DNA of 12,909 nucleotides from Desulfobacteraceae bacterium (GTDB lineage: Bacteria > Desulfobacterota > Desulfobacteria > Desulfobacterales > Desulfosalsimonadaceae). This document shows, in pieces, positions 5,700-12,909 of the stretch. The stretch spans positions 1 through 12,909 of the forward strand of contig JAGGYV010000232.1 in assembly GCA_021162325.1 (NCBI GenBank), read 5' to 3'. Both the position numbers and the translations under genes were made by a program. Numbering within the stretch: the stretch's first letter is position 1; each line of letters opens with the position of its first letter. The notes beneath the pieces were generated by a model that saw only the letters and a program-made list of their open reading frames with translations, had not been told where the DNA came from and ran no database searches.

Positions 5700-6641
5700 T
5701 CATTCCAACCCGTAAAACGCCAATGCTTTCAAACACGCATGCTTATGCCGCTCTCCGTTGCCCGGCGCAATCGTCTTTCCGGGAAGCAACAATCCGTATT
5801 CCGCATTCATGTTATGCGCTTTGAGCACCATGTCCGTCAGGCGCGACAGTTTACGTTCCATTTCATCTGATTTCACGGCATCATAATCAAGCATTACCGA
5901 CATACCACTGTCACCGGAAAATTCCTTTGTAAACATACCCAGGCCCCGGGAAAAACTTTTCCATGAAATCCGGCTGACCGGATCACCGGGCTGATATGGC
6001 TTCAGACCGGCAAAATCATCCACACCCCGCTGAACTGAATTCCCATCGGCGTCATCCCCCCCCTGGCTTCCGGCAAACCGGAAAGAACCGGCAACCGGTT
6101 TTGGATAAACCACACACGAAACATCCGGCATTATCACGGTCCACGCCTTAAACAACCCTAAAGGGTAACGGCTCCAGACGGTCATTCGGCCGGGGGTGAA
6201 AATTCCCCGAAACTGTGTGGAAATTTTTACGGCAACCGGTTCATCTTTTTTGGCAAATATATTTTCAACAACCGGATATTCTTTTTCCATCATAAACCCG
6301 ATGGCCCGGCGGTTAAAAGATTCGGAACGAACCAGAAATTTAAACCGGGCGGTCTTACCAGCAAAAACCGAATTCGCGGATACAGAAAGGATCTTGATGC
6401 CCAGCATGTTCCGATACGTATGGATCATGGAGACCAGGGTAATACTGCCCAGAAGAAACACCAGCAGAAATCCGAGATTATTATTGTAATTGATGGAACC
6501 GAGGAGCATGGCAAAAAGGATCAGAATAAAAAGAAACCCGTAGGCTGTGGGAAGGATATAGACCCGGTGACGATTGAAAGACAATGGCAGGGTGTCAACT
6601 TTCCTGACCGGGGCGAATATCTTTTTAAATAACTTTGTCAA
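5700..6641 (-). CDS. DUF58 membrane-anchored protein
   Basis: The 313-residue protein has two membrane helices (about 30-48 and 54-74), then a beta-rich domain, YPLGLF (159-164) and the DUF58 signature GVDDFAGLKPYQPGDPVSRI followed by SWKSF and TKEF (206-241). The C-terminal part is vWA-like. DUF58 proteins are regular partners of MoxR ATPases and TgpA-type transglutaminases in envelope-linked operons; the biochemical role is not established. The start is a TTG that overlaps the MoxR stop codon by four bases (TTGA), which indicates translational coupling; no in-frame ATG is near. The last two-thirds of the vWA-like region is rather short compared with longer DUF58 proteins. Confidence 0.88.
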   Translation of the reverse strand: MTKLFKKIFAPVRKVDTLPLSFNRHRVYILPTAYGFLFILILFAMLLGSINYNNNLGFLLVFLLGSITLVSMIHTYRNMLGIKILSVSANSVFAGKTARFKFLVRSESFNRRAIGFMMEKEYPVVENIFAKKDEPVAVKISTQFRGIFTPGRMTVWSRYPLGLFKAWTVIMPDVSCVVYPKPVAGSFRFAGSQGGDDADGNSVQRGVDDFAGLKPYQPGDPVSRISWKSFSRGLGMFTKEFSGDSGMSVMLDYDAVKSDEMERKLSRLTDMVLKAHNMNAEYGLLLPGKTIAPGNGERHKHACLKALAFYGLE

Positions 6642-7555
6642 AGGGGCACCGGCACCTGAGAAAAAATTTCCATAAGTTTTTTATTTTTGATTTCAAGCCC
6701 TTCGGACATGGAGCGCAATCGGTGGCCCACCACCCAAGGCAGCACCACCTGGAGGTCTTCCGGAACCATGTAATCTCTTCCATGCAGATGGGCCCAGGAA
6801 CGGGAAGCCTGCTGCAACGCAAGGCCGGCCCTCGGGGACAGCCCGACATGAAAGTGGGGGGATGTCCGGGTAAAATGGATTATGTCCTGCAGATAGTCGA
6901 TAAATGTGTCCGATGCATGAACGTCACTGATTTTCGCCTGAATGCTGAAGACATCATCATGCATCATACAGGTATCCATTGCATCGAGTACCGCCTGGGC
7001 GCCTTCCCCTTTTAAAATCATTTTTTCCGCCGCACGGTCCGGATATCCCAGTTTAATGCGCATCAAAAACCGGTCCAGTTGGGATTCGGGCAAAGGAAAC
7101 GTTCCGGAATGTTCCTGGGGATTCTGGGTGGCAATGACGAAAAAAGGCTGTTTTAATGCACGGGTTTCGCCCTCAATGGTTACCTGCTGTTCTTCCATGG
7201 CTTCGAGCAGTGCACTCTGGGTTTTGGGCGTGGCACGATTAATCTCATCAGCCAGCAGGACCTGGGTAAAAATCGGGCCGGGATGAAAATGAAACGTTGC
7301 GGCATTCTGGTCAAAAATTGAAATGCCCAGAATATCTCCGGGCAGCATATCACTGGTAAACTGAATCCGTTGAAAATCCAGGCCCATGCATTTGGCCAGG
7401 ACTTTGGCCATGGTGGTTTTACCGATTCCGGGCAAATCCTCGATCAGCAAATGCCCCCTGGCAAACAGGCAGGTCAGGGCCAGACGGATCTGGGGTTCTT
7501 TTCCCATTAAAACACTGCTGATCTGTTTTACAATGGATTCAAATTCTTCGTTCAT
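6638..7555 (-). CDS. MoxR-family AAA+ ATPase
   Basis: The 305-residue product shows the full MoxR set: Walker A PGIGKT (42-47; Lys46), Walker B LLADEINR (100-107; Asp103-Glu104), sensor 1 ATQNP (142-146; Asn145), arginine finger in PESQLDRF (Arg162) and sensor 2 GLSPRAG (Arg242), plus the C-terminal AAA lid. MoxR ATPases act as chaperone-like remodelers working with vWA/DUF58-type partners, which fits the overlapping downstream gene. ATG 7555 is preceded by AGGAAAG (about 7566-7572) ten bases away. It is the first gene of the moxR-DUF58-tgpA cluster. Its promoter should lie in the 7556-7620 stretch, but I cannot point to clear boxes. Confidence 0.93.
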   Translation of the reverse strand: MNEEFESIVKQISSVLMGKEPQIRLALTCLFARGHLLIEDLPGIGKTTMAKVLAKCMGLDFQRIQFTSDMLPGDILGISIFDQNAATFHFHPGPIFTQVLLADEINRATPKTQSALLEAMEEQQVTIEGETRALKQPFFVIATQNPQEHSGTFPLPESQLDRFLMRIKLGYPDRAAEKMILKGEGAQAVLDAMDTCMMHDDVFSIQAKISDVHASDTFIDYLQDIIHFTRTSPHFHVGLSPRAGLALQQASRSWAHLHGRDYMVPEDLQVVLPWVVGHRLRSMSEGLEIKNKKLMEIFSQVPVPL

Positions 7556-7620
7556 AGAGGTATGTCTTTCCTGTAAAAAATCCCCGTGAATTCAATCTTT
7601 TACTGCTATCAGTGACAAAC

Positions 7621-7854
7621 TCGTAAAAAGTCAGATTCCGATGGCAAAGTATAAAAGTTCACCAAATCTTAAAAATTGGCAAGGCGCGCAAATTCGTCAG
7701 TGATGATTTGTACTTAGCGTACCATGAAGAAACGAAGGATGCAGCGCAACACAGAATTTGGACTTCCAAATAACTCGTCCATAATCTTTTGAAATGATTG
7801 ACAAGTTATTTTTTCATACAGTGGTGATGCGTCACCATGAAAAGCTTTTTACGA
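7621..7854. repeat. MITE-like element with 10-bp terminal inverted repeats
   Basis: TCGTAAAAAG (7621-7630) is complemented by CTTTTTACGA (7845-7854), enclosing about 214 non-coding bases. A perfect hairpin TGGTGA-TGCG-TCACCA lies near the right end (7822-7837). The block fills most of the 375-base gap between the divergent moxR and tetR genes. I recall similar CGTAAAAAG-bounded intergenic elements in sulfate-reducing bacteria, but this cannot be verified here. No target duplication is evident. Confidence 0.55.
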
Positions 7855-7930
7855 AGCCATCATCAGTATTGCTTAGATAAAATACCATGTCAAGAAATGT
7901 GGCTGGCTTCTTCAGCGCAATCGAAATCTA

Positions 7931-7959
7931 TTGACACGGATTCATCCTTATCCTATTTT
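7931..7959 (+). promoter_or_regulatory. Promoter of the tetR gene
   Basis: TTGACA (7931-7936), a 17-base spacer and TATTTT (7954-7959) make a near-consensus sigma-70 promoter. It sits inside the 5' part of the longest open frame, so those codons are probably not translated. Confidence 0.65.
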
Positions 7960-7969
7960 AAAATTTAGG

Positions 7970-7981
7970 TTGGTTGACCAA
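7970..7981 (+). promoter_or_regulatory. Palindromic operator for the TetR repressor
   Basis: TTGGT-TG-ACCAA is a perfect 5-bp dyad about 10 bases after the -10 box, overlapping the expected transcript start, and 21 bases before the likely start codon. Its position suits autorepression by the encoded TetR protein. The binding is inferred. Confidence 0.55.
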
Positions 7982-8002
7982 ACAATTTTCGAGGAAGACC
8001 TT

Positions 8003-8566
8003 TTGGGACGCAAAAGCAACGCCAATGAACGCAGAAAACAAATTCTGCAGGCATTATATGAATGTCTGTCGGAAAAAGGCCATGAACGGGTCACGATCAA
8101 AAAAATTGCCCAAAGGGCCGGGCTGCCGCATGGTGTAATTCATTATTACTTTACCGACAAGGATGAAATTATTGCTGAACTGGTCCAAACCCTGCAGGAA
8201 ACCTATTATAATCAATGGGACAAACTTCTGTCGACCATTTCAGGCGACAGTAAAAAAATTCCGGCGGCCATAGATTTTCTGGCAGAATCCATGGTTCTTG
8301 ACCCCGGCCTGAACCGGGTGCTGTACAACCTGGTGCAGATGGGGTTTGAACGCAAACCGGTCAGGGACGCCATGAAGCAGGCGTATCAAATATACCGGCA
8401 GCAATTGGCGGATCTGTTTTTTAAGGATTTGCTGGCAGCGGAACAACATGCATCCGCCACCGCCCTGCTCGCTATGGTTGAGGGGTTGGCCCTGCAATGG
8501 ATGATCGAGGAAGATATCATCAAACCGGCGCAGATTAAGGCGTTGCTTAGAAAAGTTCTGATATAA
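8003..8566 (+). CDS. TetR/BetI-type transcriptional repressor
   Basis: From TTG 8003 the protein has 187 residues, normal for TetR repressors. The N-terminal HTH (about residues 31-50, VTIKKIAQRAGLPHGVIHYYF) is typical, followed by DKDEIIAEL and an all-helical ligand and dimer domain. The frame is open back to TTG 7931 (211 residues), but that extension covers a near-consensus promoter and a palindrome. GAGGAAG (7991-7997) stands five bases before TTG 8003, so I choose that start. The next gene downstream, a class III aminotransferase on the same strand, is a plausible second target, though no copy of the TTGGT-TG-ACCAA site is visible in front of it. The inducer is unknown. Confidence 0.88.
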   Translation: MGRKSNANERRKQILQALYECLSEKGHERVTIKKIAQRAGLPHGVIHYYFTDKDEIIAELVQTLQETYYNQWDKLLSTISGDSKKIPAAIDFLAESMVLDPGLNRVLYNLVQMGFERKPVRDAMKQAYQIYRQQLADLFFKDLLAAEQHASATALLAMVEGLALQWMIEEDIIKPAQIKALLRKVLI

Positions 8567-8639
8567 CTGACGCCTGAGTTGAACGGTTTAGATCAAATAG
8601 GGTTTGAACAAAACATGCTTCAATTGTAACTTTTTTTCT

Positions 8640-8828
8640 GTCATTGCGAGCCACTCCGGTGACGTCGCAGGGACGGACACGAGCGAAGCAATCTCATTAA
8701 AAACAGCGAATTACTTCGTTGTTCGGTATCTTCTCAAAAAAATCGAACACGCTTTACATTGTGAAACGTTACTGGATGCCCGGACTTATTGAGATGCTAC
8801 GTCGTTCGTTCCTCCCTTCTCGAATGAC
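8640..8828. repeat. MITE-like imperfect palindrome (GTCATTGCGAG family)
   Basis: GTCATTGCGAG (8640-8650) mirrors CTCGAATGAC (8819-8828) with one base missing, and the inner block CGAGCGAAGCAATCTCA (8680-8696) mirrors TGAGATGCTACGTCGTTCG (8790-8808) with a small gap. The outer and inner arms together bound a 189-base non-coding element. GTCATTGCGAGC...GAAGCAATCTC sequences are a widespread bacterial intergenic repeat type. It fills most of the 8567-8902 gap. The rest of the gap shows no clear terminator or promoter. Confidence 0.65.
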
Positions 8829-8902
8829 GGCATGAATTTAGAGATTTTCGTTCAAACATTAAAAAAATCAATCAACCCGCAACCTTTCCAAAATGGAGGC
8901 AT

Positions 8903-10162
8903 ATGATGAAATATATCGGTAAAAACACCAAAGATAAAATCTTTCAACAATTTTCCGACCATGTATCTTCCGGAAAGGCCGATTTTTTCAAAAGCGTGGG
9001 CATTGATTTTGTGTTTGGCCGCAGACAGGGCCCCTATGTATGGGATGCGGAAACGTCCAACCGGCTGATCAATTGTCATTGCAACGGCGGCGTGTTCAAC
9101 CTGGGACACCGCCATCCGGAAATCATCGACACCCTCAAACAAAGCCTTGATGAACTGGATATCGGAAATCACCACCTGATCAGTGAAACCCGGGCAATGC
9201 TCGGACAAAAGCTTGCCGACCTGTCTCCCGGTGATCTTTCATGCACGGTATTCGGCGTCAGCGGCGGCGAAGCCATTGACCTGGCTGTAAAACTGGCCAG
9301 GGGACATACCGGAAAACAGAAAATCATTTCCGCAAATGGTGCCTATCATGGCCACACCGGACTTGCCCTTGCCACCGGCAATGCCAAATACAGGGACCCT
9401 TTTGGCCCGAATCTTCCGGGATTTGTTCAGGTCCCGTTTAATGACAAAAAAGCGTTGGCCGCATCTGTTGACAAAGACACGGCAGCCGTAATTTTTGAAA
9501 CCATTCCGGCCACCTTCGGCATGCCAATCCCGGAGCGTGATTTTTACACGTATGCCCTTGACCTGTGTCATCAAAACGATGCGCTGCTCATTCTCGACGA
9601 AGTGCAGACCGGACTGGGCCGAACCGGTACCATGTGGGGTTTTGAAAATTTTGATGTGGTGCCTGATATTTTTATTACCGGCAAAGGGTTGTCCGGCGGT
9701 ATTTACCCGATCACGGCCACCTGCTTTAAGCCGGAACTGGAATCTTTTTTTCAAAAAGACCCCTTTGTTCATATTTCCACGTTCGGCGGGGCTGAAGTGG
9801 GGTGCCCGGTGGCGATGGCAGTCCTTGACATTACATCCCGCCCCGGTTTCCTGGAAAATATCCGTGACCTGGCGTTAATTTTTAAAAACGGATTTGAACG
9901 ACTGAAGGCAAAACACCCTGAAATTTTAGTGGGCCTCCGGCAGCTTGGACTGATGATGGGAATCGAAATGGTCAATGAACATTGCGGCCCCATTCTATCC
10001 AAAACACTCTATGATAACGGCATTTTAAGTGTTTACGCAAACAACGACACCCGAATCAGCCAGCTCCTGCCGCCCCTGATCATAGATGAATCCATTGCCG
10101 AAGAGATTCTTGATCGCGTGGACAAAGGCCTGAATGACGCCAAAAAATTCCTTGAGTTATGA
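8903..10162 (+). CDS. Class III PLP-dependent aminotransferase
   Basis: The product (419 residues) has the class III fold signals in order: NLGHRHPEI (66-74), the cofactor loop GVSGGEA (118-124), the ring-stacking block GAYHGHTG (146-153), LLILDEVQTGLGRTG with Asp232 that contacts the pyridine nitrogen, and ITGKGLSGG with the Schiff-base Lys261. It should transfer an amino group from an omega-amine or ornithine/4-aminobutyrate-like donor to a keto acid. I cannot name the substrate. The cofactor loop reads SGGEA instead of the usual SGTEA or SGAEA. GGAGG at 8895-8899 is three bases before ATG 8903 and six before ATG 8906, so translation may really begin at 8906. It follows a TetR gene on the same strand, across a MITE-like element. 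Confidence 0.92.
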   Translation: MMKYIGKNTKDKIFQQFSDHVSSGKADFFKSVGIDFVFGRRQGPYVWDAETSNRLINCHCNGGVFNLGHRHPEIIDTLKQSLDELDIGNHHLISETRAMLGQKLADLSPGDLSCTVFGVSGGEAIDLAVKLARGHTGKQKIISANGAYHGHTGLALATGNAKYRDPFGPNLPGFVQVPFNDKKALAASVDKDTAAVIFETIPATFGMPIPERDFYTYALDLCHQNDALLILDEVQTGLGRTGTMWGFENFDVVPDIFITGKGLSGGIYPITATCFKPELESFFQKDPFVHISTFGGAEVGCPVAMAVLDITSRPGFLENIRDLALIFKNGFERLKAKHPEILVGLRQLGLMMGIEMVNEHCGPILSKTLYDNGILSVYANNDTRISQLLPPLIIDESIAEEILDRVDKGLNDAKKFLEL

Positions 10163-10207
10163 ACATGTTGTTCTCACATACATAAGATATGGACTGGGTG
10201 CGTATTT

Positions 10208-10381
10208 CCTGGTCCAGGGATCTTCCGTTCCGCCGACCCGATACGCTTCACTGTTAAGCTTTCGACACACACCTGCGATATACGCATGTAAATCAGGTCG
10301 GATATTTTTATTGATCAGAGGCTCACGATTCTTTGTACTGAATATCAGATGCAAAAGAATCCTGGATAATGATTGCGCCAT
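10208..10381 (-). pseudogene. 3'-truncated RAYT/IS200-like transposase remnant
   Basis: From ATG 10381 on the minus strand the frame reads MAQSLSRILLHLIFSTKNR, then EPLINKNIRPDLHAYIAG and CRKLNSEAYRVGGTED, the first ~53 residues of a Y1 transposase family protein. The family would continue with the His-x-His metal-binding motif directly after GG-x-x-D. Instead the sequence breaks at about 10221 and the frame runs through unrelated codons to a stop near 10157, overlapping the aminotransferase stop. The catalytic Tyr and most of the fold are absent, so it is dead. An 11-base palindrome CCTGGtCCAGG (10208-10218) marks the break. Hairpin repeats lie just upstream of its start codon, the usual RAYT-REP arrangement. 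Confidence 0.8.
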
Positions 10382-10416
10382 ACAAATACCTCTTGTTTAT
10401 GTCACGCCCTTCTCCT

Positions 10417-10517
10417 CCCCGGGCGCTGCCCGGGGCTGGTATGCCACGCCCTTTCAGAGGCTGTTTTCTTTTATCCTTCTTCTCCCCGGGGATAGTATGC
10501 CACGCCCCTTCAGGGCT
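10417..10517 (-). repeat. Tandem REP-like hairpin units beside the transposase remnant
   Basis: Two units in the same (minus) orientation. The first has CCCCGGGC-gct-GCCCGGGG (10417-10435) and a small GCCC...GGC hairpin (about 10446-10463). The second has CTCCCCGGGGA (about 10482-10492) and GCCC-cttca-GGGC (10504-10516). They belong to the same family as 5239-5290 and 5381-5461. The last hairpin begins six bases from the hybrid kinase stop codon, so it may also shape the 3' end of that mRNA. Confidence 0.75.
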
Positions 10518-10522
10518 GTTTT

Positions 10523-12535
10523 TTATACCCCTTCATTCCCGTCAAGTACCTCCCGAATTTTTTGGGCAAAGGATTTGACGAAAAACGGTTTTTGAATAAA
10601 ATTGACCCCTTCTGTAAGAACGCCCCGATGGGCAATGATATTTTCCGTGTACCCGGACATGAACAAAATTTTAATTCCGGGTTTCATGGCGTTTATTTTT
10701 TTTGCCAGGTCTTTCCCATTTAAACCGGGCATAATCACGTCTGTTACCAGCAGATGAATTTCTTTTCTGTATTGTTCGGCGATTTGCAGGGCCTCTTCCG
10801 GCAACCCGGCGGAAAGGATGGTATACCCATACTTTTCAAGGACTTGATTAACAAGCTTTAAGACCTGTGGATCGTCTTCCACGAGCAGAACGGTTTCAGT
10901 CCCAGCAACCACATTGATTCCCGCCACACCGGTTGTTTTCATGCGGCCGCCTGTATAACGGGGAATATAAATCCTGAAAACCGCCCCCATTTTTAATTCA
11001 CTGTAAACGGTGATGTGCCCGTTGTTTTGTTTTACAATGCCGTATATGGTGGATAATCCAAGACCGGTCCCCTCGCCCACCGCTTTGGTGGTAAAAAACG
11101 GCTCAAAAACATTCTCAATGGTTTCTTTGTCCATGCCGGATCCAGTATCACTGACCGACACCATCGCGTATTCCCCAGGGGCAACGCCGACGTGCATCGC
11201 GCAATATTCATCATCAAGCACCTCGTTTTTTGTCTCTATGATGACGGATCCTACGCCGGCAATGGCATCCCGGGCATTAACCATCAAATTGGTCATTATC
11301 TGGTCCACCTGGGATGGGTCCATATGGATATTCCAGAGAGAGTCTTCCCTCTTAAATTCAATCGCAATATCTTCTCCGGTCATCCGCTGAAGCATCTTCA
11401 GCGTACCTGAAACAATGACGTTCACATTTAACACCTTGGGCGTGACAACCTGTTTTCGCGCAAAGGTCAGAAGCTGGCGGGTTAAATGGGCGGAGCGATT
11501 GGCGGCGTTTAAAATTTCCAATATTTCATTATAGAGCGGATCGGTGCTTTTAAGCTGTTCCAGCGCCATTTCAGAATATCCGGTGATAACATTGAGCATG
11601 TTGTTAAAATCATGGGCCACACCGCCGGCCAGCCGGCCAATGGATTCTACTTTTTGGACCTGGCGCAACTGTTCTTCCGCATTTCTCAAATCCGTTACAT
11701 CCCGAACAAAATTCAAGGTTGCGGGCTGATCTTCCCAGACAATGCGGGTGGTGTTCATCTGCGCCCATAACACTTTTTCTGACTTGGCAATCATCCGGAA
11801 ACCGGATTGAGGGGGTACTGTTTCCCCTTTCAAACTTTTGTTATAATTGTCCTGAATGTTTTTTCGGTCTTCCGGGTGGATCAAATCGGCAAATTGCATG
11901 TCACTCAATTCTTCTTCCAAATAGCCGGTCAGCCGGACTGTGGCAGGATTGCAAAACTTCATTCTCCCATTCTGGACAATAAAAATGGCATCCCCGGCAT
12001 GGTCCACCAGGGTCCGGTATTTTTCTTCTGTCTTTTTTCTTTCCCCTATCTCCTTTTCCAGGTCGAGCATTTTCTTTTCAAGCTTGTTCACCAGCCGTTG
12101 GTTGTAAAGCTTGAAAAACTCCTTTTCACCTTTTAAATCTGGGCGGCCATTGTTGATGCTTGTTTCCAGAACGTTTCGGACCACATCATGGATTATTTTC
12201 ATGAATTCATCCGGTTCTGCCGGCTTGACAATAAACCGATCCGCGCCGATCTTTAACGCAAATTCCTCGTCCATGGCATCCGTATATGTGGCGGTATAAA
12301 AGACAAACGGAATCTGTTTAAACTTCGCGTCACCCCTGATTTTTTCACATAACTGGAAACCGTCCATCACCGGCATGAGGATATCGGAAATGATCATGCC
12401 CGGCAAAGATGCGGCGGCTTTTTCAAGGGCCTGGGCCCCATTTTCAGCGAGTTCAACTGTGTGGCCGTTGCCGGTCAGAATGGCTTTAAGTAACGCCCTT
12501 GCATCCGCACTGTCGTCAACAACAAGGAATTTCAT
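10523..12535 (-). CDS. Hybrid histidine kinase: REC-PAS-HisKA-HATPase-REC
   Basis: The 670-residue cytoplasmic protein has no membrane segment. A receiver domain covers about 1-120 (acid pair Asp7-Asp8, phospho-acceptor Asp51, Lys104). A coiled-coil linker follows (about 140-172), then a PAS domain (about 173-285). The HisKA block has His308 in GGVAHDFNN, and the HATPase shows the N-box (DQIMTNLMVNARDAI), SDTGSGMD with Asp463, and GEGTGLGLS. A second receiver covers about 547-665 (Glu553-Asp554-Asp555, Asp599, Lys649). All phosphotransfer residues are present, so a full phosphorelay is possible. The input receiver at the N-terminus suggests it is controlled by another kinase. The ATG overlaps the stop of the upstream receiver gene (ATGA), so the two are coupled. 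Confidence 0.93.
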   Translation of the reverse strand: MKFLVVDDSADARALLKAILTGNGHTVELAENGAQALEKAAASLPGMIISDILMPVMDGFQLCEKIRGDAKFKQIPFVFYTATYTDAMDEEFALKIGADRFIVKPAEPDEFMKIIHDVVRNVLETSINNGRPDLKGEKEFFKLYNQRLVNKLEKKMLDLEKEIGERKKTEEKYRTLVDHAGDAIFIVQNGRMKFCNPATVRLTGYLEEELSDMQFADLIHPEDRKNIQDNYNKSLKGETVPPQSGFRMIAKSEKVLWAQMNTTRIVWEDQPATLNFVRDVTDLRNAEEQLRQVQKVESIGRLAGGVAHDFNNMLNVITGYSEMALEQLKSTDPLYNEILEILNAANRSAHLTRQLLTFARKQVVTPKVLNVNVIVSGTLKMLQRMTGEDIAIEFKREDSLWNIHMDPSQVDQIMTNLMVNARDAIAGVGSVIIETKNEVLDDEYCAMHVGVAPGEYAMVSVSDTGSGMDKETIENVFEPFFTTKAVGEGTGLGLSTIYGIVKQNNGHITVYSELKMGAVFRIYIPRYTGGRMKTTGVAGINVVAGTETVLLVEDDPQVLKLVNQVLEKYGYTILSAGLPEEALQIAEQYRKEIHLLVTDVIMPGLNGKDLAKKINAMKPGIKILFMSGYTENIIAHRGVLTEGVNFIQKPFFVKSFAQKIREVLDGNEGV

Positions 12536-12903
12536 AAAATGTCTCCCGTGACCTGCCGAATTTCGAAAATAAACGTTTCCGGATTAATCGGTTTTTCAAT
12601 ATATCCGTTGCACCCGGCGTCAAGCAGTCGTTCCCGGTCCCCGCTCATGGCAAAAGACGTGACTGCAATAATGGGAATACCCCCGTTACTTTCAGAATTT
12701 CGGATGGCCTTGAGCACGTCTAAACCATTCATATCCGGAAGTTGAATGTCTAAAAGAATCAAATCCGGTTTTTCCGAAATCACCATCTGTATCCCCTGCG
12801 CACCGGTTTCTGCCGTGATCGTTTGATAGCCATTTTTTTCAAGAATAAAGGTGATCAGCTTCATGTTGTCTTCATTATCTTCTATGACCAGAACTGTTTG
12901 CAT
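12532..12903 (-). CDS. Single-domain response regulator (DivK/CheY-like)
   Basis: The protein is a lone receiver domain of 123 residues from ATG 12903: acidic pair Glu8-Asp9, phospho-acceptor Asp52 in LLLDIQLPDMNG, Thr82, and Lys104 in GYIEKPI. SGDRERLLDAGCNGYIEKP resembles the DivK/PleD type. There is no output domain, so it probably passes signals by phosphotransfer or protein contact. The frame is open to the window edge (GTG at 12909), so a slightly longer N-terminus cannot be excluded, but ATG 12903 gives the usual receiver start. The stop overlaps the kinase ATG by four bases. Confidence 0.9.
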   Translation of the reverse strand: MQTVLVIEDNEDNMKLITFILEKNGYQTITAETGAQGIQMVISEKPDLILLDIQLPDMNGLDVLKAIRNSESNGGIPIIAVTSFAMSGDRERLLDAGCNGYIEKPINPETFIFEIRQVTGDIL

Positions 12904-12909
12904 AACCAC

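Noticed and set aside
6635..7286. Plus-strand frames of 126 and 114 residues opposite moxR
   Set aside because: Antisense shadows of a well-conserved ATPase gene.
9239..9772. 177-residue minus-strand open frame inside the aminotransferase gene
   Set aside because: Complete antisense shadow of a strongly supported gene, with no recognisable domain or start signal.
10134..10595. 153-residue plus-strand open frame over the transposase remnant and REP units
   Set aside because: It is antisense to two better-supported features, has no ribosome site, and its residues (PRALPGAGMPRPFRG-type segments in a sister frame) come from translating the hairpin repeats.

Overview
The window looks like a chromosomal stretch from a Gram-negative bacterium of moderate GC content. 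The many small palindromic intergenic repeats, the RAYT-type transposase remnants and the long two-component hybrid kinase would fit a Desulfobacterota (Desulfobacteraceae-like) genome. That placement is an inference from style and remembered repeat families, not a proven taxonomy. No rRNA, tRNA, CRISPR array or complete insertion sequence is visible.

Layout from left to right. (1) 1-171 is the C-terminal end of a protein that resembles the DUF2201/vWA-like partner of MoxR ATPases. It is followed by a repeat-bearing gap and a gene (414-1031) for an unusual protein made of six exact-period 28-residue repeats, which I could not assign to a family. (2) 1101-2084 encodes a YheT/ABHD-type alpha/beta hydrolase. 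(3) 2148-2297 is the N-terminal remnant of a REP-associated (RAYT/Y1) transposase. It meets, stop codon to stop codon, a complete HigB/HigA toxin-antitoxin pair on the minus strand (2294-2982), whose promoter carries a palindrome in its spacer. (4) 3119-7555, minus strand, holds MoxR ATPase, DUF58 protein and TgpA-like transglutaminase, the classic three-gene set. Here the third gene is separated from the second by about 610 bases packed with palindromic repeats. (5) 7931-8566 encodes a TetR/BetI-type repressor. The promoter and a palindromic operator lie inside the longest open frame, so its real start is probably the TTG at 8003. (6) 8903-10162 encodes a class III PLP aminotransferase. (7) 10163-10520 holds a 3'-truncated RAYT transposase next to its probable cognate hairpin repeats. 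(8) 10523-12903, minus strand, encodes a single-domain response regulator overlapping a REC-PAS-histidine kinase-REC hybrid kinase.

The most striking theme is repeat ecology. At least four repeat families occupy almost every intergenic gap: a GTG-CTAAA tandem element present twice, a CCCGGG double-hairpin REP family present at two loci and next to a dead transposase, a 25-bp perfect inverted repeat, and two MITE-like elements. The most interesting protein is the 28-residue repeat protein beside the vWA-like gene. I found no convincing complete new multi-gene system in the window. The candidates worth following are that repeat protein and the RAYT/REP pairing.
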